64,000 nt of DNA, taken from positions 62,001 through 126,000 of the forward strand of contig JAFXFM010000004.1 of assembly GCA_017520545.1 (NCBI GenBank). Direction: 5' to 3'. The DNA is from Alistipes sp. (GTDB taxonomy: Bacteria; Bacteroidota; Bacteroidia; Bacteroidales; Rikenellaceae). This document shows, one piece after another, positions 16,580-24,803 of this stretch. Numbering within the stretch: position 1 is the stretch's first letter; each line of letters opens with the position of its first letter. The position numbers and the translations under genes are program-made. The notes beneath the pieces were generated by a model that was not told where the DNA came from, ran no database searches, and saw only the letters and a program-made list of their open reading frames with translations.

Positions 16580-17722
16580 ATGAAACTAAGACACCTATTT
16601 TTAGCAGCGTTGGCGGTTGTTGCTGTAACCGCTTGTGGTTCGAAAGAATCGAAGAAGACATCGGAGCCTACTACCACTCCTGAGGTAGAAGTAGTTAATA
16701 CCCTCGAAGAGAAGATAGAGATGGTTGAGCAGGTTGTTGAGAACGGAAATAAAGATATGCCGAGCCATATCGTTATTTCGAAGGAGTCGATGACCCTCAA
16801 ACTCTATGACAACGAGGGAAAAATCATCTACAACTTCCCTGTTGCCCTCGGCAAGAATTATGGAAACAAGCAGAAGTCGGGCGATATGAAGACTCCTGAA
16901 GGCAAATTCTCTATCCAGCAAATTCAGAATGCTTCGACCTGGTCGCACGACTTCAAGGACGGCAAGGGCAACATCGAGCACGCCTACGGAGATTGGTTTA
17001 TCCGTCTGCTCACCCCTCCACACAAGGGCATCGGTATACACGGTACTCACGCACCTGAGTCTATCGGCACTCGTGCTACCGAGGGTTGTATTCGCTTGCA
17101 CAACGAGAACCTCAACAAACTCGTAAAATTGGTTAAGCCAAATATGGAGGTTCGTATCGAGACTTCGCAGAAGGATATGGAGGCCGATGGTAAGGCATTA
17201 GAGGCAGTACCAGTACAGCCTACCACCCCCGCACCGGCAGAGGTTAAGCCTGTAAGCGACAACGTTGCTGTTGCCGAAGATAAACCAAGCGTAGAGACCG
17301 AGCAGCCTGCTACAGAGGTTGCTGCGGGCGAGATTATCGAGCACAAGATTGAGAAAGGTCAGTATATCAGCCATATTGCGGTGAAGTATCACACCACAAA
17401 GGCGAAGATTGTGGAACTCAATCCGGGCTTGGATCCTGACAAAATTCGTGAAGGACAGGTGATTAAGGTTCAACCTAACACCGACGGCAAGTCGGCAAAG
17501 GCGGAGAAGGTTGCAGAGGTTCCTGCCGAGAAGCCTGCCGAGAAGGTTACAGCACCTGCTGCTGACGAGGATCCTAACGGCATCTACCACCAGATTGTGT
17601 CGGGCGACAACTACTACAAGTTGGCACAGACCTACGGCACTACTCCTGCGAAGATTGAGGAGCTCAATCCGGGCGTGGACCCAGCCAAGTTGCAAATCGA
17701 CCAGAGAATCCGCATTAAGTAG
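16580..17722 (+). CDS. L,D-transpeptidase (YkuD) lipoprotein with two LysM domains
   Basis: This enzyme makes or remodels 3-3 peptidoglycan cross-links or attaches proteins to the wall. The protein has a lipobox (VTAC, Cys19), a YkuD catalytic domain at about 62-200 with HGTH (from His154) and the SxGCIRL-type motif TEGCIRL (Cys170 nucleophile), a Pro/Glu/Ala-rich linker, and two LysM domains (about 250-300 and 335-380), both ending in a similar LNPG(L/V)DP. It is coupled to the SH3 lipoprotein. A perfect 21-bp terminator hairpin follows. Confidence 0.94.
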   Translation: MKLRHLFLAALAVVAVTACGSKESKKTSEPTTTPEVEVVNTLEEKIEMVEQVVENGNKDMPSHIVISKESMTLKLYDNEGKIIYNFPVALGKNYGNKQKSGDMKTPEGKFSIQQIQNASTWSHDFKDGKGNIEHAYGDWFIRLLTPPHKGIGIHGTHAPESIGTRATEGCIRLHNENLNKLVKLVKPNMEVRIETSQKDMEADGKALEAVPVQPTTPAPAEVKPVSDNVAVAEDKPSVETEQPATEVAAGEIIEHKIEKGQYISHIAVKYHTTKAKIVELNPGLDPDKIREGQVIKVQPNTDGKSAKAEKVAEVPAEKPAEKVTAPAADEDPNGIYHQIVSGDNYYKLAQTYGTTPAKIEELNPGVDPAKLQIDQRIRIK

Positions 17723-17738
17723 TTCTCTGCTACGTATA

Positions 17739-17786
17739 GCAAATAGAGAGTGCCCAACCGATGAAGGTTGGGCACTCTCTATTTGC
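17739..17786 (+). terminator. perfect 21-bp stem terminator
   Basis: Two perfectly complementary 21-base arms (starting GCAAATAGAGAGTGCCC at 17739) surround a 6-base loop. There is no long T run on either side. It stands between the L,D-transpeptidase and the convergent Bat operon, so it may act in both directions. Confidence 0.75.
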
Positions 17787-17825
17787 GTTAAACGGATCAA
17801 TCGTTGCTACATCTAATTATTCTTA

Positions 17826-17866
17826 TCACTCCCCTGTCGCTGCCCGTCGCTCCCCGTCGCTTCTCA
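17826..17866. repeat. short 10-bp period repeat CCCGTCGCTS
   Basis: Three degenerate copies of a ten-base unit (CCTGTCGCTG, CCCGTCGCTC, CCCGTCGCTT) lie just beyond the stop of the last Bat gene. The unit differs in period from the heptamer tracts elsewhere but has the same position next to a stop codon. Confidence 0.7.
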
Positions 17867-17871
17867 GCCTT

Positions 17872-18891
17872 TTAGTTCTTCTCAAATATATTAAATCTTC
17901 TCAATCGAGGATTGCGGCGGTCGAGCAATACACCCTCGAGCAGAAGCAGAGCAAACACCACCCACAATATCCAAGGGAACTGTTCATTGTACTCGTCGAA
18001 GCGGATAACCGACAACTCACTCTTGTCCATCTCGGCGATAGCATCTACAATCTCAGAGAGTCCGAATTCGGCATTTGTAGCACGGATATATCCACCCTTT
18101 CCCTTGCTGGCGATATCCTGCAAGAGTTTCTCGTTCAGGCGCGATACGACCATCTCATCGTTCTCGTCCTTTATGAATTGACCATTTATCTTTATAGGTG
18201 CACCCTCCGGCGAGCCGATACCTATCGCAAAAACTCGAACGCCTCGCATTGCCGCCTGCTCGACAGCCGCCAAAGCACCCTCGTCGTGCGCTTCACCATC
18301 GGAGATAATGATCATCACCTGACTGACCCCCTCGCGATGCGAAAACGATAGCGAAGCGAGGTCGATAGCCGAGGCTAGATTTGTGCCCTGCACCTGAACA
18401 AGCGACGGCGACAGGCGTTTCGTAAAACTACGAGCCATACGGTAGTCGGTGGTTATCGGCAGCTGCACCTTCGCCTCACCGGCAAAGACCACCATACCTA
18501 CCCTATCCTGCTTCAACTGCGAGAAGAGTTTATCTATGGCATAGCGTGTTCTATCAAGGCGATTTGGCGACAGATCCTCCGCCAACATCGAGTTTGACAC
18601 ATCGACCACAAACATCATCTCTACACCCTCGCCCTTCTCCTCGTGGAGTTTGAGTCCGAACTGCGGACGCGCTACGGCAAAGACAAGCACTGTATAGGCG
18701 AGTGTAAAGAGGATAAACTTTGTATGTACACGCCACGATGACACGTCGCGCAAGAGCGATTTCACAGTCGCCACATTACCGAAACGTCGCAGATTGCGAA
18801 GGCGAAGGCGGAGGACAATCGCAAAGACGAGGATCATCGCAGGCACTACCACCAGCAACCACAAAAGGTCAGGATTTGCAAATCTAAACAT
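17872..18891 (-). CDS. batB: BatB-like VWA-domain membrane protein
   Basis: This 339-residue protein has two N-terminal membrane helices (about 7-27 and 57-77), a von Willebrand A domain (about 85-290) and a C-terminal helix near 315. The metal (MIDAS) motif is VDVSNSM, with the later Thr and Asp positions in QGTNLASAI and IIISDGEAHDEG. Bat proteins support oxidative-stress or aerotolerance phenotypes in Bacteroides; the molecular role is open. It overlaps batA by one base and is the last gene of the six-gene operon. The Bat name comes from family knowledge. Confidence 0.88.
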   Translation of the reverse strand: MFRFANPDLLWLLVVVPAMILVFAIVLRLRLRNLRRFGNVATVKSLLRDVSSWRVHTKFILFTLAYTVLVFAVARPQFGLKLHEEKGEGVEMMFVVDVSNSMLAEDLSPNRLDRTRYAIDKLFSQLKQDRVGMVVFAGEAKVQLPITTDYRMARSFTKRLSPSLVQVQGTNLASAIDLASLSFSHREGVSQVMIIISDGEAHDEGALAAVEQAAMRGVRVFAIGIGSPEGAPIKINGQFIKDENDEMVVSRLNEKLLQDIASKGKGGYIRATNAEFGLSEIVDAIAEMDKSELSVIRFDEYNEQFPWILWVVFALLLLEGVLLDRRNPRLRRFNIFEKN

Positions 18892-19880
18892 TACGGTATG
18901 CGTTTTAGAACTATATACTTAACCACAAACTCCATCAGAAGAAGCAGCAACGCCGCCATAGCGTAGCGGAGATACTCCTCGTGTATGTGAGTTATATCGA
19001 ACTTGTCTATCGAAGACTTCTCCATAGAGTCGATCTGCTTGTAGATGCTCTCCAACGAGTTCTTATCCGTAGCTCGGAAGTACTCGCCACCCGTTTTATC
19101 GGCTATTTGGCGGAGCATCTTCTCGTCTATTTCGACCTTCGCCTCCACCACATCGACAACACGACCACGCTCGTTGAATATCGGATATGGAGCTGTTCCG
19201 TTGCGACCTACACCGATAGTATAGACCTTAATACCCAACTCCTTGGCGATATCGGCAGCGGTAACGGGAGCTATCTGTCCGCTATTATTCACACCATCAG
19301 TAAGCAAAATTATAACTTTGCTCTTAGCGTCGCTCTCGCGCAGACGATTTATGGCGGTTGCCAAACCATTGCCCACAGCCGTGCCGTCATTGATGATACC
19401 ACTGCGCAAGCGTCCGAGGAGAGTCTGCAACGACGATTGGTCGGTCGTAAGCGGCGACTGCGTAAAGGCCTCTCCCGCGAAGACCACCAAGCCTATTCTG
19501 TCGCCCGGGCGATTTGCCACAAACTGCGCAGCAACCTCCTTCGATGCCGTAAGGCGGTCGGGCTTGAAGTCGCGTGCCAACATCGAAGTCGAGATATCGA
19601 CCGCCAAGACGATGTCGATACCCTCGGTTGTGGTCTTTGTTTCGTGTTCCACCGTTTGAGGACGCGCCAAAGCCACAATAATCAGCACCAACGCCATAAC
19701 GCGCAAAATGGCGGGCAGATGGCGCAAGTAGTAGCGAATAGTACGCGGAGCCTTGCGCACCGAGTCGGTCGAAGAGATGACAATCGAGGCACCACCCTGC
19801 ATTGAACGCCATACATAGTATGCTACCCAAAGCGGCACTACCACCAACAACCACAATATCTTAGGATTTGCAAACTCCAT
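18891..19880 (-). CDS. batA: BatA-like VWA-domain membrane protein
   Basis: This 329-residue protein has the same plan as its downstream neighbour: N-terminal helices, a VWA domain with MIDAS motif VDISTSM, the downstream GTAVGNGLATAI and LLTDGVNNSG positions, and a C-terminal helix. The two are evidently paralogues. It follows the TPR gene by 4 bases and overlaps batB. The intact MIDAS in both copies suggests real metal-dependent ligand binding. Confidence 0.9.
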   Translation of the reverse strand: MEFANPKILWLLVVVPLWVAYYVWRSMQGGASIVISSTDSVRKAPRTIRYYLRHLPAILRVMALVLIIVALARPQTVEHETKTTTEGIDIVLAVDISTSMLARDFKPDRLTASKEVAAQFVANRPGDRIGLVVFAGEAFTQSPLTTDQSSLQTLLGRLRSGIINDGTAVGNGLATAINRLRESDAKSKVIILLTDGVNNSGQIAPVTAADIAKELGIKVYTIGVGRNGTAPYPIFNERGRVVDVVEAKVEIDEKMLRQIADKTGGEYFRATDKNSLESIYKQIDSMEKSSIDKFDITHIHEEYLRYAMAALLLLLMEFVVKYIVLKRIP

Positions 19881-19883
19881 ACG

Positions 19884-20630
19884 CTACCAATTCTTGCCTC
19901 CTACAACTATGACACCGCTCTTCTCCTTCAACTTATCCTGTGTCTTATCCTCTTCCGCTTGAACAGCCTGCAAAACAGCCTCCTGTTGCTGCGGAGTCAT
20001 TCCACTCTCGGAACGCTCGCCATCTTGTTTCGACTCCTTCTTATCGTTTGGAGCCTGAGGTTTTTGCTCGTTCTGCTCACTATTATTCTTGTTGTCGCCC
20101 TCTTTTTCTTCCTGATTATTCTGGCCGTTCTGACCCTCTTTATTCTCGTTCTGCTTATCCTTGTCCTGATTTTGTTGTTGCTGCTGCTGGAGCAGGCGCT
20201 TGGTCAGGGCGTAGTTAAACTTTGCATCTTCGTCGTTCGGATTGCATCGCATTGCAAAACGGTAGGAGGAGAGCGCCTCTTTATATTTTTGTTGAGCAAA
20301 CTGTGTATTTCCGAGGTTATACGCCACCTCGCCACGCTCGATTTCGCTGCGTCCCTCGCTATTTATAATCGCGGCAAGACGCTTCTCCGCCTCGGCATAT
20401 CGCTGCTGGCGATATAGTGCCGACGCAAGGTCGTACTGCGCCTCGAACGATGCGGGGTCGTACTGCAACGCCTTCTCGTAGCGCTCGATACTCTTTTCGT
20501 AGTTCTTCTTCTCGTATTGACGGTTACCTCGACGCACCCAGCCACGCTCCTTCATCTGCTGTGCCGAGACCTCGCCACCCACAACCAAGAGAACGACAAC
20601 AATCGCCAAATATCTCGCTACTTGCCTCAT
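19884..20630 (-). CDS. batC: BatC-like TPR protein with hydrophilic tail
   Basis: This 248-residue protein has a signal peptide (to about residue 23) and two to three TPR units (RGNRQYEKKNYEKSIERYEKAL, then a second with AYNLGNTQFAQQKYKEAL). A long tail (about 138-225) is made of Gln, Asn, Lys and Glu. It probably sits in the periplasm as a partner of the VWA proteins. In described Bacteroides bat operons the TPR gene follows batA-batB; here it precedes them. It overlaps the upstream gene by 4 bases. Confidence 0.85.
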   Translation of the reverse strand: MRQVARYLAIVVVLLVVGGEVSAQQMKERGWVRRGNRQYEKKNYEKSIERYEKALQYDPASFEAQYDLASALYRQQRYAEAEKRLAAIINSEGRSEIERGEVAYNLGNTQFAQQKYKEALSSYRFAMRCNPNDEDAKFNYALTKRLLQQQQQQNQDKDKQNENKEGQNGQNNQEEKEGDNKNNSEQNEQKPQAPNDKKESKQDGERSESGMTPQQQEAVLQAVQAEEDKTQDKLKEKSGVIVVGGKNW

Positions 20631-21658
20631 TGTTGCACCTCCTTCTCGTTTTGTGTTGGGGTGTCCTCGTCCTCCTCGACAACCTCAACAGGTTTGGTCT
20701 CCTCTACGAAGTAGAACGCCTTGTCGTAGGCGAGCTCGTTCTCCTCCGCCTCGGGCACCGCCTTAGCAAACTTCACAAGGTCTGCATCGCGCAACACCGC
20801 CACCAAATTCATCTTCTGCTTCTCCTCGATATCTATTGAGCGTATCGCCTCGATAATCTCGTCGGTAGTCATCTCCATAGCGCCGACATCGAAGCGACCC
20901 GAAAGATAGTTTCGAAGTATATCGCTCAAACCCGAGTAGTAGAGTTTATGTTTATTGCTCTGCCACAACTTCTCGTTACGCAACTTCTCGAGAGCCGAGA
21001 TAGCCACAATATGCGCCGGCACAGGCGGTGCAGGCTTAAAGAGGTCGGCAACTCGCTTTCCCTGCTTGTGCAGATGGCGCACCAAGAGGTATGTCGCCAA
21101 TGCAACAATCAAAGCCACTACCAAGGCGATACCGAGGTAGCCTCCAAACTCGGCAAAGCGCACTTTCAATGTTTTTTGTGGCTTCAAATCGCGCACGGTG
21201 GTAGCCGTAGAGTCTATTTTGAACACCTCAACAACAACCCTCTCCTCGCGCTCGGCAAAGAGCGTGTCGATGATATTCTTGTCGAGATAGAGCGCTTGTG
21301 CCTTGCCCAGATTATAGATTCCCTCATCGTATATCGCCAGCTCGTAGCGCTTGCGAAGCCGTTCTTTGCGTCCGTCCTTCGAGATTGTGTCGGGCGCAAA
21401 GTCGTGAACGACCTCTACGCTCGACTCCTCAGCCTCCTGCGACTCCTTACTCTCGGCGCGTTCGAAGTTGAAGTGAGGGAACTCCACGTGCTGCATCACA
21501 TCCTTCTCCACCTCGATTGTAAGAGTTACTCTATCGCCAATGCGTATGGTATCGGCCGAGAGGTGCGAGGTAATTTTCGGAGCAACCAACTGCGCCGTCG
21601 CCACCTGCATCGCCAAAAGTGCCGATACATATATTAATATATAGCGTAAAGTCTTCAT
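20627..21658 (-). CDS. Bat-operon membrane protein with periplasmic N-domain (BatD/DUF4381-like)
   Basis: This 343-residue protein has a signal peptide (cleaved near 22), a beta-rich periplasmic domain with BatD-like features (IRIGDRVTLTIEVEKD), one membrane helix at about 172-192 and a cytosolic helical domain (ALEKLRNEKLWQSNKHKLYYSGLSDILRNYL) of the type seen in the protein encoded between DUF58 and batA in Bacteroidetes. Its position after DUF58 fits. No separate full-length BatD is present downstream, so this may cover that role (inference). Confidence 0.75.
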   Translation of the reverse strand: MKTLRYILIYVSALLAMQVATAQLVAPKITSHLSADTIRIGDRVTLTIEVEKDVMQHVEFPHFNFERAESKESQEAEESSVEVVHDFAPDTISKDGRKERLRKRYELAIYDEGIYNLGKAQALYLDKNIIDTLFAEREERVVVEVFKIDSTATTVRDLKPQKTLKVRFAEFGGYLGIALVVALIVALATYLLVRHLHKQGKRVADLFKPAPPVPAHIVAISALEKLRNEKLWQSNKHKLYYSGLSDILRNYLSGRFDVGAMEMTTDEIIEAIRSIDIEEKQKMNLVAVLRDADLVKFAKAVPEAEENELAYDKAFYFVEETKPVEVVEEDEDTPTQNEKEVQQ

Positions 21659-22572
21659 CGTTGTTTGAATAGTTTTATCAGCTCTGACACATAGTCTGCA
21701 TCGGTCGAGATATCGGCTATATCGATGCGGTTGTGCAGCAGTAGTTCACGCGCCTTCTCCTCGCGCTCGCGCCACGCCTCAGCATAGTGATTGCGCACCT
21801 CGCGCGATGCGGTATCGACCCACACCTTACGCCCCGTTTCAGCATCTTGCAACTCTACGATACCCACATTAGGCATCTCCTTCTCACGAGGATCCGACAC
21901 CTTTAATGCGATAATATCGTGGCGTGCAGAGGCGATTTTCAGAGCATCATTCAGTGCCTCGTCATCGTGTTTCGAGTTCATAAAGTCGGAGAGAATGAAT
22001 GCCGTACAACGCTTCTTGTTCACTCCCGTAAGGTAGCGCACAGCCTCCGAAATAGCCGTACCATTGGACTGTGGCACAAAACTCACCAACTCGCGAATAA
22101 TCATCAAAATATGGCTACGTCCCTTCTTCGGTGGAATAAACTTCTCGACCTTGTCCGAGAAGAAGATGCAACCCACCTTATCGCCCGTCTGTGATGCCGA
22201 AAATGCCAAGACCGCAGCCAACTCGGTAATGATATTCTTTTTGAGGTACTCCGTAGTGCCAAACATTCGCGAGCCGCTGACATCGACCATAAGCATCATT
22301 GTCAGCTCACGCTCCTCCTCATAGACTTTGATATGCGGTTTGCCGGAACGAGCCGTAACATTCCAGTCGATATCGCGCACATCGTCGCCAATGCGGTACT
22401 CGCGCACCTCGGCAAACGACATACCACGCCCTTTGAATGCCGTATGATACTTTCCTGCGAAAATCTCATTCGACAAACCTCGCGTCTTAATTTCGATTTT
22501 GCGGACGCGCTTTAAGATATCGTTTTCGGTCTGCTCCAACCCACTATTCTGCTTAATCCGGTTACGGTACAA
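21655..22572 (-). CDS. DUF58 domain protein of the Bat/MoxR system
   Basis: This 305-residue cytosolic DUF58 protein has the family-typical FAGKYHTAFKGRGMSFAEVREYRIGD-type N-terminal core and a VWA-like metal region, MLMVDVSGSRMFG. DUF58 proteins accompany MoxR AAA+ ATPases and VWA proteins and are thought to act with them as a chaperone-like unit. It overlaps moxR by 11 bases and the next gene by 4. Confidence 0.92.
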   Translation of the reverse strand: MYRNRIKQNSGLEQTENDILKRVRKIEIKTRGLSNEIFAGKYHTAFKGRGMSFAEVREYRIGDDVRDIDWNVTARSGKPHIKVYEEERELTMMLMVDVSGSRMFGTTEYLKKNIITELAAVLAFSASQTGDKVGCIFFSDKVEKFIPPKKGRSHILMIIRELVSFVPQSNGTAISEAVRYLTGVNKKRCTAFILSDFMNSKHDDEALNDALKIASARHDIIALKVSDPREKEMPNVGIVELQDAETGRKVWVDTASREVRNHYAEAWREREEKARELLLHNRIDIADISTDADYVSELIKLFKQR

Positions 22573-23563
22573 TCACATTATTGAGAATCTCGGTGATTAT
22601 ATCCTCCGAGGTGATATTCTCCGCCTCCGCCTCGTAGGTCAAACCGATACGATGGCGCAAAACATCGTGGCACACTGCACGCACATCCTCCGGAATAACA
22701 TATCCGCGACGACGGATAAAGGCGTATGCGCGTGCCGCCTTCGCCAACGAGATACTTGCACGAGGAGAGCCTCCGTAGGCAATCAGCGACTGCAACTTCT
22801 CGAGGTTGTATGCCGCAGGTTCACGCGTAGCAAAGATAATATCGACGATGTACTTCTCAATCTTCTCGTCCATATATACCTCCTCAACCACCTTGCGAGC
22901 CTTTACGATATCCTCGGGCGAAATAACCTTGTTAGGCTCGGGCATTCCTGCACCCGAGAGGTTCATTCGTACAATATCGCGCTCCTCCTCACGCTTCGGG
23001 TAGGAGATTTTAGCCTTCAACATAAAACGGTCCACCTGTGCTTCGGGAAGTGGATAGGTTCCCTCCTGCTCCAACGGGTTCTGAGTAGCCAATACAAGGA
23101 ATGGCTCGGGCAGGCGGTAGGTGCTATCGCCAATGGTAACCTGACGCTCCTGCATCGCCTCCAAGAGTGCCGACTGCACCTTTGCCGGCGAACGGTTAAT
23201 CTCGTCCGCCAATACGAAATTTGCAAATACAGGGCCCTTCTTCACTGTGAAATCCTCCGCCTTCTGCGAATATATCAAAGTACCCACGATATCGGCAGGC
23301 AACAAGTCGGGGGTAAACTGAATACGCGAGAAGTCGGCATTGACAGCCTTTGCCAAGGTCGTAATAGCCAAGGTCTTAGCCAATCCGGGAACGCCCTCCA
23401 ACAAGATATGCCCATTGGATAAAAGACCAATCAAAAGTGTATCGACAAGGTGCTGCTGTCCGACAATCACCTTGCCCATCTCTGCACGCAGAGTATCCAC
23501 AAAGAGACTCTCACGCTCGATGCGTTCGTTCAACTCTTTGATGTTGATAATGTTCTCACTCAT
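22562..23563 (-). CDS. MoxR family AAA+ ATPase
   Basis: This 333-residue AAA+ protein has Walker A GVPGLAKT, Walker B LADEINRSPAK, sensor 1 VLATQNP and the arginine-finger region LPEAQVDRFMLK, all in MoxR order. MoxR ATPases assist folding or metal loading of VWA partner proteins. It is the first gene of the operon moxR-DUF58-(BatD-like)-batC-batA-batB, whose genes all overlap or nearly touch. Confidence 0.95.
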   Translation of the reverse strand: MSENIINIKELNERIERESLFVDTLRAEMGKVIVGQQHLVDTLLIGLLSNGHILLEGVPGLAKTLAITTLAKAVNADFSRIQFTPDLLPADIVGTLIYSQKAEDFTVKKGPVFANFVLADEINRSPAKVQSALLEAMQERQVTIGDSTYRLPEPFLVLATQNPLEQEGTYPLPEAQVDRFMLKAKISYPKREEERDIVRMNLSGAGMPEPNKVISPEDIVKARKVVEEVYMDEKIEKYIVDIIFATREPAAYNLEKLQSLIAYGGSPRASISLAKAARAYAFIRRRGYVIPEDVRAVCHDVLRHRIGLTYEAEAENITSEDIITEILNNVIVP

Positions 23564-23652
23564 ATATCTTTTCAGTTAATCTTTTTTGCAATAAGAAACT
23601 AACGCAATGTTTTTTCTAATTATTGTGTTGCACGCTACTCTCTTTACGCTCA

Positions 23653-24237
23653 CTACTCACCCTTCTCCTCTTGCTCCTTGCGCAGACGAAGGAAGCAATG
23701 ACGGCACACCGGCTCGTAGGTATCCTTCTCGCCGAGCATCACCAACTTCTCGCTCTTTGCCAAGCGGTGCGAGTGCTGCGCCGGATTGCCACAATGTACG
23801 CAAATAGCGTGCACCTTATCGACATACTCCGCAATAGCCATCAACGCCGGCATAGGTCCGAAAGGCTTGCCGAGGAAGTCCATATCCAAACCCGCAACAA
23901 TAACGCGCACTCCACGATTTGCCAACTCGCGACATACGTCAATAATGCCCTCATCGAAGAACTGCGCCTCATCGACACCCACGACATCGACCTCCGACGA
24001 CATCAACAAAATCTGTTGCGGCGACTCCACGGGTGTAGAGCGAATCGACGAGTGGTTGTGCGACACAACCTCATCCTCCGAATAGCGCACATCAATCTGT
24101 GGCTTAAAAATCTCAACGCGCTGATGCGCAAACTCTGCACGACGCAAGCGGCGAATTAACTCCTCGGTCTTACCCGAGAACATCGAACCGCAAACAACCT
24201 CAATCCAACCCTTTTGTGTAGAATTTTCTAAAAACAT
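23653..24237 (-). CDS. tdk: thymidine kinase
   Basis: This type II thymidine kinase of the salvage pathway has 194 residues. The P-loop is GSMFSGKT (17-24), the Walker B/lid region contains DEAQFFDE, and the substrate loop contains [16 protein letters not shown] structural zinc site is formed by CVHCG and CRHCF. The last codons and the stop lie in a degenerate heptamer stretch (CTACTCT/CTCACTA) that continues downstream. A TAnnTTTG box lies 35 bases upstream of the start. Confidence 0.96.
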   Translation of the reverse strand: MFLENSTQKGWIEVVCGSMFSGKTEELIRRLRRAEFAHQRVEIFKPQIDVRYSEDEVVSHNHSSIRSTPVESPQQILLMSSEVDVVGVDEAQFFDEGIIDVCRELANRGVRVIVAGLDMDFLGKPFGPMPALMAIAEYVDKVHAICVHCGNPAQHSHRLAKSEKLVMLGEKDTYEPVCRHCFLRLRKEQEEKGE

Positions 24238-24271
24238 TGCTATACCTTTATTTATATTTTTTGCAAAAATA

Positions 24272-24279
24272 CAAATATA
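24272..24279 (-). promoter_or_regulatory. -7 promoter box of tdk
   Basis: CAAATATA reads TATATTTG on the minus strand, 35 bases upstream of the tdk ATG. The TTAAGAA heptamer tract begins just behind it. Confidence 0.55.
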
Positions 24280-24280
24280 A

Positions 24281-24312
24281 TTAAGAATTAAGAATTAAAA
24301 GTTAAGAATTAT
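24281..24312. repeat. heptamer tract, TTAAGAA units
   Basis: Four units (TTAAGAA, TTAAGAA, TTAAAAG, TTAAGAA) stand upstream of the tdk promoter. Related TTCTTAA/TTTTTAA units occur at 757-800 and 63254-63266. From here to 24464 I see no gene and no other clear signal. Confidence 0.8.
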
Positions 24313-24464
24313 TTTCTTTGGACATATTCTGACTATGCCAGAGGTAGAGCAATAATCTTTTAAAAGTCAAAGAAAGCTCAATAGCGAAATAGCAAAATTA
24401 CAAATTCCCCTCATTTTTTGAATACAATGTCCCATCGGGTGTTGTTCATTTGCGAATAATTTTC

Positions 24465-24472
24465 TAATTTTG
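24465..24472 (+). promoter_or_regulatory. -7 box of structured RNA copy A
   Basis: TAATTTTG fits TAnnTTTG and stands 39 bases before the closing helix of the RNA. A similarly placed box (TAAATTTG, 62531) precedes the second copy, which strengthens both. Confidence 0.5.
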
Positions 24473-24511
24473 TAGTGCTGAATGGCATATAATTGCCAAG
24501 ACAGCAGACAT

Positions 24512-24727
24512 AGAAAGTGTTTTCGCAGTCCTTACAAAGAAATCTGACAGTTTCAAAAAGCAAAAGGATAACCGAACAACACCTATTTCTTGTATATGCA
24601 CAGTTGGTATGCTCTATGCCAATGTATTGCATTATACAGGTGTGGGGCATTGTATCGTTTATTTTTGCTTGGGTTTTGTCAGAACCTCTTTGTAGATGAA
24701 CGAAATCAACTCCACACTTTCTTTTTG
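24512..24727 (+). ncRNA. structured RNA, copy A of a two-member family
   Basis: Four collinear helices enclose about 210 bases: P1 AGAAAGTGT 24512-24520 with ACACTTTCT 24714-24722; P2 ACAAAG 24534-24539 with CTTTGT 24688-24693; P3 TCTGACA 24543-24549 with TGTCAGA 24677-24683; P4 AAGCAAAA 24558-24565 with TTTTGCTT 24663-24670. An apical stem-loop contains TTGGTAT/ATGCCAA. The copy at 62574-62757 has the same helices, with P2, P3 and P4 changed on both strands together. The flanks GTTTCAA, GGGTTT and ACCT are conserved. A T run follows P1. It may be an independent small RNA or a leader of the lipoprotein gene 77 bases downstream. Confidence 0.75.
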
Positions 24728-24803
24728 CACATAACCCACCGCATAGGAGTTGCTACGGTAATTTGAATTTGAAACTTATTGTTAAACTAAAAAACAAATT
24801 ACT

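Noticed and set aside
24411..24699. Overlapping short ORFs on both strands (79 and 60 codons)
   Set aside because: They overlap the structured RNA, have no recognisable features and no partner in copy B.
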